DNA of 64,000 nucleotides, from the NCBI GenBank assembly GCA_963210315.1, contig OY723321.1:976271-1040270 (forward strand), read 5' to 3'. The DNA comes from Rhynchopus euleeides (lineage: Eukaryota; Euglenozoa; Diplonemea; Diplonemida; Diplonemidae). The notes below the pieces were generated by a model that saw only the letters and a program-made list of their open reading frames with translations, was not told where the DNA came from and made no database searches. This document shows, piece after piece, positions 1-9,103 of the stretch (the first letter of the stretch is position 1; each line of letters opens with the position of its first letter). The translations under genes and the position numbers were made by a program.

Positions 1-1
1 G

Positions 2-1441
2 TTCGGCCCGTACCGCGAGATCACGACACTGTCCGAGTACCGCCAGCGCTACGCACTGTACCGGGAGGACCGCAGTCTGCAGAAGCTGCACAGGCGTGCG
101 GGCATGTACGCCATCTGGGATGACCACGAAATTACAAACGACGCTCGCAGCGACGGTGCTGAGAACCACCAGACAACGTGCGACACACCTGCTGACCCGC
201 CGTTCGCCACCCTGACGACATCGAGCCACTGTGACAAGGACGAGGGTGTGTACGACGAGCGTGTGGCTGCAGCAACGCGTGCGTACTTCGAGTGGCTTCC
301 GGTGAGCGAGGCTGGGGGTGTGATGGACGACCCTGAGGCACGTAAGACGCGCTCGTTCGAGGTGCACTTCGGTGATCTGATCTCTTTCGCAGGCTACGAC
401 ACGCGTGTGTCGACCCGTACTGTCGGTGACCCAACGGACCTGACTTCAACGGCGAACCACCTCGTTATGTTCGCTGCGATGAACGCAAACGTGAGTGCGT
501 GGTACGAGGAGCCGCTGGCGTCGGCGCTTGCTGCTGCTGCCGATCTGACGAAGAACGACCTGATCCCGACTGCGGAGGTGATGGGCGAGGCAAAGCGTGA
601 GTCGATGCGGACGTTCTTCGCAGAGTCGACAGCGAACGGTGCGCCGTGGCAGGTGCTGGCAACCCCCATCCCGATGGGTGAGCGCAGTTTCCCTGACTTC
701 ATCAAGAGCCAGGAGACTCTCATTGCAGACCTCATGGCGTACGGTGCGGACGCGGTGACTGCTGCCACCATTGCAGGGACGTACGACGCGATCAACACCG
801 CCGCGATGGCAACTGACGCCCAGTTCCGTCTTTCCCAGGCGTCTGGCATGACCCACGTCCCGTGGAACAGCGACGCGTGGGATGGTTACGCCTTCGAGCG
901 TGAGAAGGTGCTGCAGATCTTCGCCGAGGTGGCAACGAACGGTGTGGTGGTTGCTGGTGACTCGCACAACGCGTACGCAACGGAGATGCGTCTGGGTGAC
1001 AAGCAGACTGGTACGCCTGTTGCCGTGTCGTACGATGCACCTGCCATCTCCTCGCCTGGTCTGGAGCAGGTGCTGGGTGGCTATGCGCAGTACCTCCAGG
1101 GTACTGGGTACGACTTGGTTGAGCGCGCCTTCGTCGCCACAAACGGCCCTGCACTGAAGTACACCAACCTGAAGGACCGTGGGTTCATCCTGTTCAGCGT
1201 GACGCACACCGAGCACGTTGGTGAGTACGTGTTCGTGAACACTGACCGCAGCCCCACCACCAACTCCAACTCGAACCTGCTTGCCAACAGCACCTATGAC
1301 CTGACGCACTACTGCGACGCACGTGCGACTGCGACTGCGGGCACACCCGGGCAGTTCTCTTCCGTGGAGGCACCGCAGTTCTTCGTCCCGGTGCAGTGCA
1401 GCAACAAGTTCGGTCGCAACTACTATGACAAGCTGTTCTAG
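2..1441 (+). CDS. phoD: PhoD-like alkaline phosphatase, copy 1 (5' part outside window)
   Basis: This is the C-terminal ~479 residues of a PhoD-family metallophosphatase (phosphomonoesterase/phosphodiesterase; the bacterial enzymes use Fe3+ and Ca2+). The frame is open from base 2, so the gene begins before the window. Seen here: the WDDHEITND metal-binding motif, the adjacent AYFEWLPV segment typical of the family, and the distal AGDSHN motif carrying the last Asp/His ligands. It ends in ...YYDKLF and a TAG stop. It is nearly identical to the complete gene at 9104-11185, including at synonymous sites, except for a cluster of changes around bases 670-900. The N-terminal domain, signal peptide and first Asp/Cys ligands cannot be seen. 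No intron is evident. Confidence 0.88.
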   Translation, partial: FGPYREITTLSEYRQRYALYREDRSLQKLHRRAGMYAIWDDHEITNDARSDGAENHQTTCDTPADPPFATLTTSSHCDKDEGVYDERVAAATRAYFEWLPVSEAGGVMDDPEARKTRSFEVHFGDLISFAGYDTRVSTRTVGDPTDLTSTANHLVMFAAMNANVSAWYEEPLASALAAAADLTKNDLIPTAEVMGEAKRESMRTFFAESTANGAPWQVLATPIPMGERSFPDFIKSQETLIADLMAYGADAVTAATIAGTYDAINTAAMATDAQFRLSQASGMTHVPWNSDAWDGYAFEREKVLQIFAEVATNGVVVAGDSHNAYATEMRLGDKQTGTPVAVSYDAPAISSPGLEQVLGGYAQYLQGTGYDLVERAFVATNGPALKYTNLKDRGFILFSVTHTEHVGEYVFVNTDRSPTTNSNSNLLANSTYDLTHYCDARATATAGTPGQFSSVEAPQFFVPVQCSNKFGRNYYDKLF

Positions 1442-3356
1442 TTTTCTCTCTCAACCCCTCCGAGACAAGGCCAAAGTGCTTCTGCCCATGTCCTGGGATG
1501 GCGATGTGACCTCCCGAGAGCACAGAAGCAGCCCTTCGCCGACGTCTTTCGGATTCTCCCCTCCCCATCCCTTTGGTGTGCGACGCAGCAACGACAGGAA
1601 CGAACCACATCAAATCTTCACCTGAACGCACGTTTTTATTTTGTTTGGCCCCGAGTGGCCATGATACCAAGCCGTCGAGCCTGCCCACCGAGCGCGCCAC
1701 TATTGTGCCGTCCCTCAACACAACACATGCTAATGAAGACGGCCCCCTGCATTATAGCGCCTTCTTCCACAGGTCTACGATGCTAGCCACGACACCTACC
1801 CCTCCCGGAGCCCTTTGTCCAACTGTATCGGTTTGATTCCAAGAATTTGATTCTTGCAAAAAAAACCACTCTCCCCCGTTGAGGGGCACGCTTTGCTTCG
1901 AAGGAGAGCAAACCTGTGATCTGCCTCAATATTTATCCTGTTTGGAGTACAGAACGGAAAGAAAAAGGCGGTGTTTTTGGTCGAAGTGCGGTGCTCAGTG
2001 AAGACAGAAAACCAAATGACCCGATTCGGAGGGAGAAGGGTGTCAAAAGCGACTCTGCAGTCGCCGCGCTCATCGCTCGTGATTGTGGAAAGCAAGAAAA
2101 CCGGAAACAACAATAGCTTTTATGTCGCGTGGCTTTCGTTTAGACGGCATACAGTCAACCCAAGTAGCATTGTGCACCCTTGGCTGACTCTCCTCCACGT
2201 GGATGTGGGCACAGACTCGGTTCTCGCAGCTGGGCCTGTGCCCTTCACGGTGGGCAAACCCTCACCCACCCCATTACCTACCAAGACCCCAGGAACCCTT
2301 CCTGCCCTTTACTCTTATCGACGTCACTACCCCCCCCCCCTCCCCTCTTCGTGATTCCATTTCCATTGCTGTTGCCTGCCCCCCCCCCCTCACCGGTTCC
2401 CATGCCCCCCCCCCTTCTCTTTTTCTCTTTGCGTGATCTGAGTCCCGTGTTTTTTTGCTTTTTTTATTCTCTGCGTGTTCGCTACCGTTCCTCCTGGCAG
2501 TGCTGGTGGCTGCCACTGGGAGTGGACGCCCCCCAGTTTTCACGAGAAGGCAGTTCGATTCGTTCAATTTTTCTCGCTTTTTTAGACACACACACAGTGC
2601 GTAAAGTATCGCTTGCTAGGACTTACTCACTCACTGGCGTGGGGGGTGGGGCGCGCTAACACAAGGGATAGGCCAACTGGCAGCGACACTTTCGAATCTG
2701 ATAAGTAACTGGCGAGAAAACAGCGTGTCATGGAACCTTTCCGAATGATCTCACCAGCAGGGTGCACGTTGCGGCGAAGTGTATCTGTCTCTCGCTCTCC
2801 TGTCTCCTTTTATGACTTCACGACAAAAGAAAAGTACGAGCAAGTGGTATCTGAAAAGGTGCGACGTTCGTACCAAAGGTGTGCGGCAAACCTTCCGCAC
2901 ACAGGGGGTGCTGTATTGCCCCTAACCCATTGCGATTCTTGCATCACCTCCCCTGGTCTATCTGTTTAGGCGTCACCGTAGAAGCATAGCTCTCTCCTGA
3001 CAACACCAAGGCGACAATGCAGCAGAGCTGTGCTTTTATGGGGGTCTCAAGATACAACCCGAAACTAGGTAGATAGGTTGAGGGAGGGGGGGTGGGTTAG
3101 GGCAGCCCCGGCGTATTGTTGTGGGATATAGTTTTTTGAATCCTTCCTTTTTTTTGACTTTGGCGTGCCTCCTCCCCTGGATTGTCGACACCAGGGCGAG
3201 TCGACATGAGGATCCAGAGGCACGCACACACACACCCCTTTTTACCCGCGGTTCCTTTGTCTCGCTTTGAGCAACCAAAAGGCCTAAGGGACACGAAACG
3301 CCAGCCATCTCTTGATGAAGAGACGGCAGCGGTTTCATAGACCCGTTTCTGTGGGG
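1442..3356. other. Intergenic stretch, no gene recognised
   Basis: There are short open frames only, none with recognisable protein character. The + strand is pyrimidine-rich, with C8-C10 homopolymers near 2330-2410. Similarity to the second PhoD gene stops right after the stop codon, so the 3' flank is not part of the duplicated sequence. Confidence 0.6.
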
Positions 3357-3450
3357 GTCTTCGATACGGTGCCAAACAACGGTACGTTATTTTGATGTAT
3401 TTTCTCCTATTTTTTGTGAGAAAAAATCACCGAATTTTATGCCGGAAAAC
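3357..3450 (+). repeat. Diverged ~95-bp direct repeat, copy A
   Basis: This stretch matches 5997-6093 in the same orientation. Both share a GTCTTC..TACGGTGCC start, a CTCCTATT core, an A-rich stretch and a GCCGGAAAA end. The two copies lie on either side of the 1.53-kb inverted-repeat element, about 2.6 kb apart. Confidence 0.5.
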
Positions 3451-4318
3451 TGGCGATATCGAGGACTCCGACCAAAAGATAGTGGCCGTTGTGGAGGCTG
3501 GGGTGGGCTGGCGTCCGATGCCATGCGGTTTGATCAGTTGAATCGGCTCATAACGCATGGTGCTGCGCCATCCCATCTGTTCGCTTCCCGTGGGTATATA
3601 AAAAAACAAACGTAGGCCGTGGGTCATTCCTCCGGCAGGTAGTTGTGGATTCAATTGTGTGCATCTGCTGTCGCACCTTCCTACCCCCCTTCCCGTTTTT
3701 TTGGCTGTAGCAGTAAGTTTCTCGTTCTGAATGGAGAATTCGGGTTGTGAGCATACGATGCGTTTGCAGTGGATTGCCGCAGATTCAACAGAGAGCGGGC
3801 CTTTCGAAAATGAAGAATTTGGAAACAAAAAAACACCAGAAGGAAACTCCCGCAAAACGTGGGGCTGAATAGCGAGGCCATCTTTCGGTTTACCAGAATC
3901 GGTCCGGTAAAGACTGCCGCTCGTATAGCTCGAACTTATAATGGGGTAGGGGCACGTCTGTGCCACGCTTCCTCCCGAGCCATGCTTGCCACTCTTTCAT
4001 ATTATTCTGTTTTGTCCCCACCTTCCCCTGGTGACGTCGACCGCTCAGCCCCCCCCCGCCCCCCCAAGCCCACACACCCCTCCCTCCCCAAGGCACAGCA
4101 GCAGCTGTGTTTTCCACGTGTTTCTTTTTCTTGTCCATCCCCCCCTCATGCATTTAGAGGGAAGGGATGTCGACTCTCAGCACCTCGCGTTTCATCCTTT
4201 TTGGCTATCTACCCACCCCCACCCCCGTGAACTGTTGGCCTGGGTGTTGCTCAGTACTGTATTGCGCAGCACCCGAGGGATTTTCTCCCGTTTTCTATTC
4301 CCGCCCCCCCCCCCTCCC
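3451..4318. other. Intergenic stretch, no gene recognised
   Basis: No convincing coding sequence is present. The + strand has several C8-C11 runs (4050-4130 and 4300-4318). The last C-tract is the insertion site of the element that follows. Confidence 0.5.
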
Positions 4319-4320
4319 TA

Positions 4321-4556
4321 GGGGGGGTCATAAGCCCGTACAAAACCAAAATTTTCGACATACCATCAGAGCCGCCCTAATACCTGATCTGACCCGAAAA
4401 TCCGACCCATACCCCCCCGGAAACTGTCTGGGGCCCACTTGTGACACCTGATACGCACTTTTGTGATGATTTTTTGGGGTCCTAAAAAATGTACCTCAGT
4501 TTCGTACCTTGCCTTTGTACCTGAACCACTCCCGACCGCATTATTTCGTTCTTTGC
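4321..4556. repeat. Left terminal inverted repeat of element copy 1
   Basis: This 236-bp arm pairs with 5604-5850 and ends inward at TTCGTTCTTTGC. The same arm is present at 46505-46740 in copy 2. Confidence 0.85.
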
Positions 4557-4600
4557 AAGGGAAGGGTGTCACTACGCTCACTCAGCACGCCGAGCAACAC

Positions 4601-5314
4601 ATGCCGCGTGCCCAGGGCCTCGCAGAGGTGTCAGATGCTGCTGCAGAGGAGTACCTTGCTCGAAAGACGCTCGCCAAACGGGAGATGTGCGGGGTCTCGG
4701 CAGAGAGCGTTGTGGCAGACCTGCGTAAAAAGAAAACGGCACACGACATCGGTGAGGCGACATTATTTCGGGCGCTCCGTCGGGCTGGGTACATAGGAGA
4801 GCGAGTGGGACGTGGTGACGACAGATATATGCAGTGGTGCATCAACTGCACGCACGTGCGGGAAAAGCGGCGTTCCTTGCTAGCCAAGAAAGATGTCACC
4901 TGCACTCCTACTCCTCCCACTCGTCCTGCTCCTACCCCCACACCAACTGATGTGGGCAGTGAGAGTGATGGCAGCTCCAGAGCAGCAGATGATCTAGGAA
5001 GCAATGAGCGGGTCAGCCGGGCAGACTACCTCAGTCTGTACCGGAAGTACGAAGCGTTGCGGGCCCGCCACCACCGCCTCCAGGAGAGGACCCGAGGGTT
5101 GAGAGTAGGGTTGTACAACGCCAGGGGAGGGTATTCCCCTGGCGTTGAGACATCCCTGGCGACCTTGCGGTCGCACTGTGTGGGGGCTGAGTCGGCAGGC
5201 AGATGCCGATCCAATGACCTTGTTGAGTCCCCACATGGTACACTCTCATACGTGTTGTCGAGACTGCATGGTGTGCATATCCTGCGGGGCGCAAATTACA
5301 CAGCACAATCATAA
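4601..5314 (+). CDS. Element-encoded protein, HTH-like and Arg-rich; 3' end frameshifted
   Basis: The first ATG after the left inverted repeat (4601) opens a 237-codon frame. The N-terminal half is charged and helical and contains a helix-turn-helix-like stretch (AHDIGEATLFRALRRAGY). A Pro/Thr-rich linker and a coiled-coil-like Arg-rich segment follow. In copy 2 the same frame continues past the 5116-5147 hairpin into a C-terminal cysteine/histidine cluster (CCRDCxVCISCG then HNHNH). In copy 1 one extra base in the hairpin loop shifts the frame, so its last ~55 codons are probably nonsense. A frame upstream to 4466 stays open but lies inside the inverted repeat. The function is unknown; a DNA-binding or transposition role is inferred only from its location. 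Confidence 0.5.
   Translation: MPRAQGLAEVSDAAAEEYLARKTLAKREMCGVSAESVVADLRKKKTAHDIGEATLFRALRRAGYIGERVGRGDDRYMQWCINCTHVREKRRSLLAKKDVTCTPTPPTRPAPTPTPTDVGSESDGSSRAADDLGSNERVSRADYLSLYRKYEALRARHHRLQERTRGLRVGLYNARGGYSPGVETSLATLRSHCVGAESAGRCRSNDLVESPHGTLSYVLSRLHGVHILRGANYTAQS
5116..5147. repeat. Perfect hairpin inside element copy 1
   Basis: Two 13-bp arms (CAACGCCAGGGGA and its complement) flank a 6-bp loop. It is conserved in copy 2 at 47299-47329 with a 5-bp loop. It lies where the element's reading frame changes between copies. Confidence 0.85.
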
Positions 5315-5361
5315 CCACTTCGGCTCTCAGGGCGTACAATATCCCAATCGTGCCTTCACAG

Positions 5362-5619
5362 GCTAAGATCGACGAAGCAAAAGCATCTACAACGCTGCCT
5401 ACTAATGCCGATGCAGCCTCCCAGGCGTACGAAGTACTCACAATGACCCATATGCGATCGAAGTACTACACCCAGAAGGTGGCTGAACTCATTCTGCTGA
5501 CGCAACAACACACCATTCCCACTAATCAGGTCAAGAAAGACCTTGCCGAGGCACTGGGGAAGGCAACATGCGTGCCACCTGAGCCAGAACCACCGCAGAA
5601 AAGGCAAAGAACGAAATAA
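5362..5619 (+). CDS. Element-encoded small frame, possible 3' exon
   Basis: This ~85-codon open segment begins after a TTCACAG acceptor-like site and ends at the edge of the right inverted repeat. It has no good upstream ATG (the first in-frame ATG is near 5440). The product would be helical and end in a basic KRQRTK stretch that could act as a nuclear localisation signal. The same segment is intact in copy 2 (47544-47801) with a few substitutions. Whether it is spliced to the upstream frame is unknown. Confidence 0.35.
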   Translation, partial: AKIDEAKASTTLPTNADAASQAYEVLTMTHMRSKYYTQKVAELILLTQQHTIPTNQVKKDLAEALGKATCVPPEPEPPQKRQRTK

Positions 5620-5850
5620 TGCGGTCGGGAGTGGTTCAGGTACAAAGGCAAGGTACGAAACTGAGGTACATTTTTTAGGACCCCAAAAAATCATCACAAA
5701 AGTGCGTATCAGGTGTCACAAGTGGGCCCCAGACAGTTTCCGGGGGGGTATGGGTCGGATTTTCGGGTCAGATCAGGTATTAGGGCGGTTCTGATGGTAT
5801 GTTGAAAATTTTGGTTTTCGTACGTTTTTAGGGGGGCTTATGACCCCCCC
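5604..5850. repeat. Right terminal inverted repeat of element copy 1
   Basis: This 247-bp arm is the inverted partner of 4321-4556. It has an extra ~11 bp (GTTTTTAGGGG region) near the outer end. Confidence 0.85.
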
Positions 5851-6620
5851 TACCCCCCCCCCCCCCCCCACCTCCTCTGACCAGTTCACCCAACCGACAC
5901 ACCCCGTCCCTTGAGTCATCCGGGGATCTCTGTTTTCTGGGGTTTGGCAGAACGGACAATCGCCTAATCCTTCTCATCTCTTTTGGAGGGTGGAGTGTCT
6001 TCATTACGGTGCCGAAAACCGGGGAGGTTTATTGGTGCATTTTCCTCCTATTGTACAATAGGTGAAAAAATCGCCGGACTCCTTGCCGGAAAAGGTTTGC
6101 CGGTGTGCGAATGACCCCTCCTCCTCCTCCTCCCCCCCCCCTCTTCTTTTTGTTTCACTTTTGCCACTCTGTTCACTTTGTTTCCCCCCTCCCCCCCGAC
6201 AACCATCACACCTCATCCTCCTTGTCACTTTTATATCGCCCATCCCATGCGTAGGTATACTTAAGTTCATGGTCCAGCAGGAGTTGTGTGTCTGTATGTT
6301 CAGTGTAGAGTGGAGGGGGACTGTCTGTGTACCCGACACAATCAAACAAGACAAAGATCTATGTGGGCGTGTATATTTCGTCAAAAAAAACAGAACAACC
6401 ACACTGTATGAATGCCGGGCGGGATATGTCACACACCGCACCAACCACAACATACACAGAACTGCGTGCTGTTTCATCTGGAGTTAATATACCCCGGGGT
6501 GTGTGCTGGTATCGTTACCAACCCCTTTCTCACCACCGCAACTCTTCTCACTCTCCTCCACAGGTGCAGACTTGGCACCCCCCCCCCCCCCCCCACCTCA
6601 ATCGTCAAAAACTCTGTGAC
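5851..6620. other. Intergenic stretch with second copy of the ~95-bp repeat
   Basis: A C16-rich tract follows the element. The direct repeat copy B is at 5997-6093, partner of 3357-3450. Nothing else is recognised. C-tracts of 8-14 bases occur at 6130-6200 and near 6580. Confidence 0.5.
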
Positions 6621-6906
6621 TGGTGCCCCTGATTTACCCCTTTTTCACTACGCACAAACTACGCAATCTGGGGGGGGGGGTCTCGCTTTTTGGTCCCCCC
6701 CCAGTTTTTTTTGGTCCCCCTTTCTGTGTGGCTACTGAGACAGGACTGGAGGCACTGCGCTGACCGAGCAAAAAATTATTGCCAGAACTCACTATACACC
6801 GTACGAAAGAACGCACGACATGTGGGGCGGGACTCCAGAAACACCTGGGCAAGGTTGCCCCATGCCCAGAAACACCTGAGAAGGAAGTGAGTTCCAGGAG
6901 CCGCGT

Positions 6907-7241
6907 AGAACACCCTCGAGATTGTGAATGATGATACGATCACAGCCTTCAGGGCGCTGCGAGGTGCCACCCTGAAGGTGGCCCTTGACATCAAGGAGAG
7001 CGTCGGCCGAGGGGTCGACGAAAAGCTGAAGAAGGCGCTACTGGCACTGGATCCCGCGGGGTATACGGAGGTCACCGCCACACAGGCAACCTCCGCTGAC
7101 AACGTCCAGGAGACGTTATCCGAGGGGATCACAACGGCACTAGAGATCTGTGTCACGGGATCCAGGCGCCCACTCTCCCTCGACGGTCTGGGGATTGTTG
7201 TTGGGTATGGTGTCGTTTCCTGCAGCTGCAAAAAAGCGTAG
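6907..7241 (+). pseudogene. Coding-like fragment in the 1.0-kb element
   Basis: This open segment of about 110 codons has no ATG start (a TAG lies just upstream; an acceptor-like AG is at 6906-6907). The translation is charged and helical (ALRGATLKVALDIKES, then DEKLKKALLALDP), which looks more protein-like than the other frames. The family is not recognised. It could be an exon or a decayed gene of the element. Confidence 0.3.
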
Positions 7242-7324
7242 CAACTGTGCTTCCTTCTTCCTTAATGATGCGTTGACGCTTCCACCCGGAGGAGCTGAAG
7301 CAGGCACCGCTTAATGATGCGTTG

Positions 7325-7528
7325 ATGCTTCCACCCGACGAGCTGAAGCAGGCACCGCGCCAAAGGGCACCCCCAAAGAGACCTGCAAAGACTGCGTCGA
7401 AACCCGCACCGAAGGCTGCCAGCGCTGCAGCACCTGAAGAACCTGCAGCACCTGCAGCACCTGAAGCGCCTGCACCCTCACTGACCCCGGAACAGCAAGA
7501 ACTCCTTGAGTTTGGGGTCCCGGCATAG
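7325..7528 (+). CDS. Short Lys/Ala/Pro-rich frame in the 1.0-kb element
   Basis: The frame is 67 codons from ATG 7325. The first part repeats a ~49-bp tandem duplication (7264-7312 and 7313-7361). The rest is Ala/Pro/Lys-rich (APPKRPAKTASKPAPKAAS), similar in composition to linker-histone tails, and ends LLEFGVPA. It may be the 3' part of the same gene as 6907-7241. Function unknown. Confidence 0.3.
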   Translation: MLPPDELKQAPRQRAPPKRPAKTASKPAPKAASAAAPEEPAAPAAPEAPAPSLTPEQQELLEFGVPA

Positions 7529-7621
7529 AGACAGAGAATGGCTGAGTAAATCAAAAAATGAGACCCCCCCCCCCTTTTCACTACGCACAAACTACGCAAT
7601 ATGGGGTCGTCAGGGGCACCA

Positions 7622-9103
7622 TTGCATTTCTACCCAGCCCCCACCCCTCTCCCTCCACCAACTACTCCTGATCTGCGTCGGGCTGCCCTCGATTTTATTT
7701 TGAGCTTGACCATTGCGTCGGCAAGAAAAAGTCCGCCCTCTCCATGCCTGCTTCCCCCCCCCTCTTATTGCACCCACCTCCTCGCGTCGGGGGGAGGGGT
7801 GCAAGAAGAATCGCGTTGTGCTGCTGTCGGAGCAGTGGGGCTACCCTGCCTCCTGCCCCCCCCCCCCCCGCATAGCATGCGTTCGTGTTGAACGCGTCGG
7901 CTGGCCAGATCGTATATATCTCTCTTCCTTCGCCCCCCACCCCCCTTCCTCAAAGGGTTGTGTGTGATCTGTCTTTCAGATGATCTCCTTGGTGGCAGTG
8001 TTGCTTGCCTTGGTGTGTCAGATGAAGGCTGCCTTTCGCGTTTAAACCCCCTCTTCTTTTTGTCACTATGAGTCTGTTGCTGTTCCCGCTTCCTCCAGGA
8101 TTGTTTCCCCCCCTCCCCCCAAAAAAAAGGGCAAGGTTTGCTTGTCACAGCGAAAGGGCCAGTGGGAGTGTGTTTTGGAAAAAGCACCAAAAACACCACC
8201 GAATTCACGGAAAGCGCCCCAACCTTCCGCAGGGGCCACGCTGCTGTTCGTGCGCACACAAAGAAACCCACGCTCTTTGCTATATCGTGAAGCAACCGCT
8301 TCTGCATTCCCCCCTTCCCCCTTTCCTCCCCTCCCCGCTCTGGGGTGCAGTTAGGTAGTGGTGCGCTTCGCACCAAACAGCCATGCCACATCACAGCATG
8401 TGTGGCTGGCGTAACGCAATATAATGTGGGGTGGGCACTTTCACTTCACCCGAACCTTTGGTGTCGGGTTTTGCAAACCGCTCACACCGCTTTATCCCGG
8501 GTGAGTTTGGTGTTGCACGCAACACGTGAGGCCACACTACCAACGTGGTTTGGCGCTGGCCCCAGCGACATCACTGAATGTGACTGGGTTCGTGATATTG
8601 AATTCTAAAGAAGTATCCGAATAGGCCCTCATGTGAAAGAGAATCCGAGCAAAACGAGGAATACCGCCAGTTCTTGGTTTTGCTTGCAGGGTTTGGAAAT
8701 CCCCCGTGTCTGCGTGTGCGAATGTGACGTGTCCCCCAATATTATATCCACCAAATGTGTCCACATGGTGCGGCATGTGGAAAGAAACCCGAATATGAGG
8801 AAAAAATGAAAATCAGAAAAAAAGTGGTTCAAACACACGAACTCACGTTGTCTCCGCAAAAAAAAAACAGGCCAAGCATGTATCGATTGATGTAGCCCTA
8901 CATTGTATCCTGACGCAATGCGTGGTCATGCGGTTCATTCTCTCTCCAGACTTTCTTCAAACGATATGGTGAAACATTCGAGGCCGTCCCCTCACCCGCA
9001 CCCCCTTCCCCACACAGGCAGATGTGCCCTCCGACACAGTGACTGGCTGCAGTATACTGGCTTTTTCTCACACCATCACCACAGGCGACACTTTGTGCGC
9101 AAA
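7622..9103. other. Intergenic stretch upstream of PhoD copy 2
   Basis: No gene is recognised. There are several C9-C14 runs (7640-7930) and a TATATA next to TCTCTC at about 7912-7925. The frame of the PhoD gene stays open upstream to about 8903, but that part is His/Pro-rich and unlike the family, so it is treated as 5' untranslated. Confidence 0.5.

Larger units (their letters stand above)
4321..5850 (+). mobile_element. 1.53-kb terminal-inverted-repeat element, copy 1
   Basis: The element is bounded by long imperfect terminal inverted repeats: left arm 4321-4556, right arm 5604-5850. The arms start GGGGGGGTCATAAGC and differ mainly by an ~11-bp indel near the tip. It is flanked on both sides by TA inside a C-homopolymer tract, which fits a TA target duplication. 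A near-identical copy lies at 46505-48399. The interior carries a reading frame with a cysteine/histidine cluster and a second small frame. No DDE transposase domain was recognised, so it may be non-autonomous or a family with an unfamiliar protein. The TA duplication is inferred, because the palindromic ends and C-tracts make the exact edge ambiguous. Confidence 0.85.
6621..7621 (+). mobile_element. ~1.0-kb element with unusual terminal inverted repeats
   Basis: The outer ends are TGGTGCCCCTGA at 6621 and its complement ending at 7621. Further in, GGGGGGTCTC plus a T-run is also inverted between the ends. The central ~22-bp block (CACTACGCACAAACTACGCA) sits in the same orientation at both ends, so it is flipped relative to its flanks. 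The interior has two short open frames. No target duplication could be identified. It is probably a DNA transposon remnant or non-autonomous element. Confidence 0.5.

Noticed and set aside
2545..2565. tRNA B-box-like GTTCGATTC
   Set aside because: No matching A-box, acceptor stem or anticodon arm around it.
5992..6487. Overlapping 140-157-codon frames on both strands
   Set aside because: They cover the diverged direct repeat and C-tracts and have no protein character.
8903..9103. 67-residue N-terminal extension of PhoD copy 2
   Set aside because: His/Pro-rich and not family-like; the later ATG gives a signal-like start directly before the conserved PhoD N-motif.
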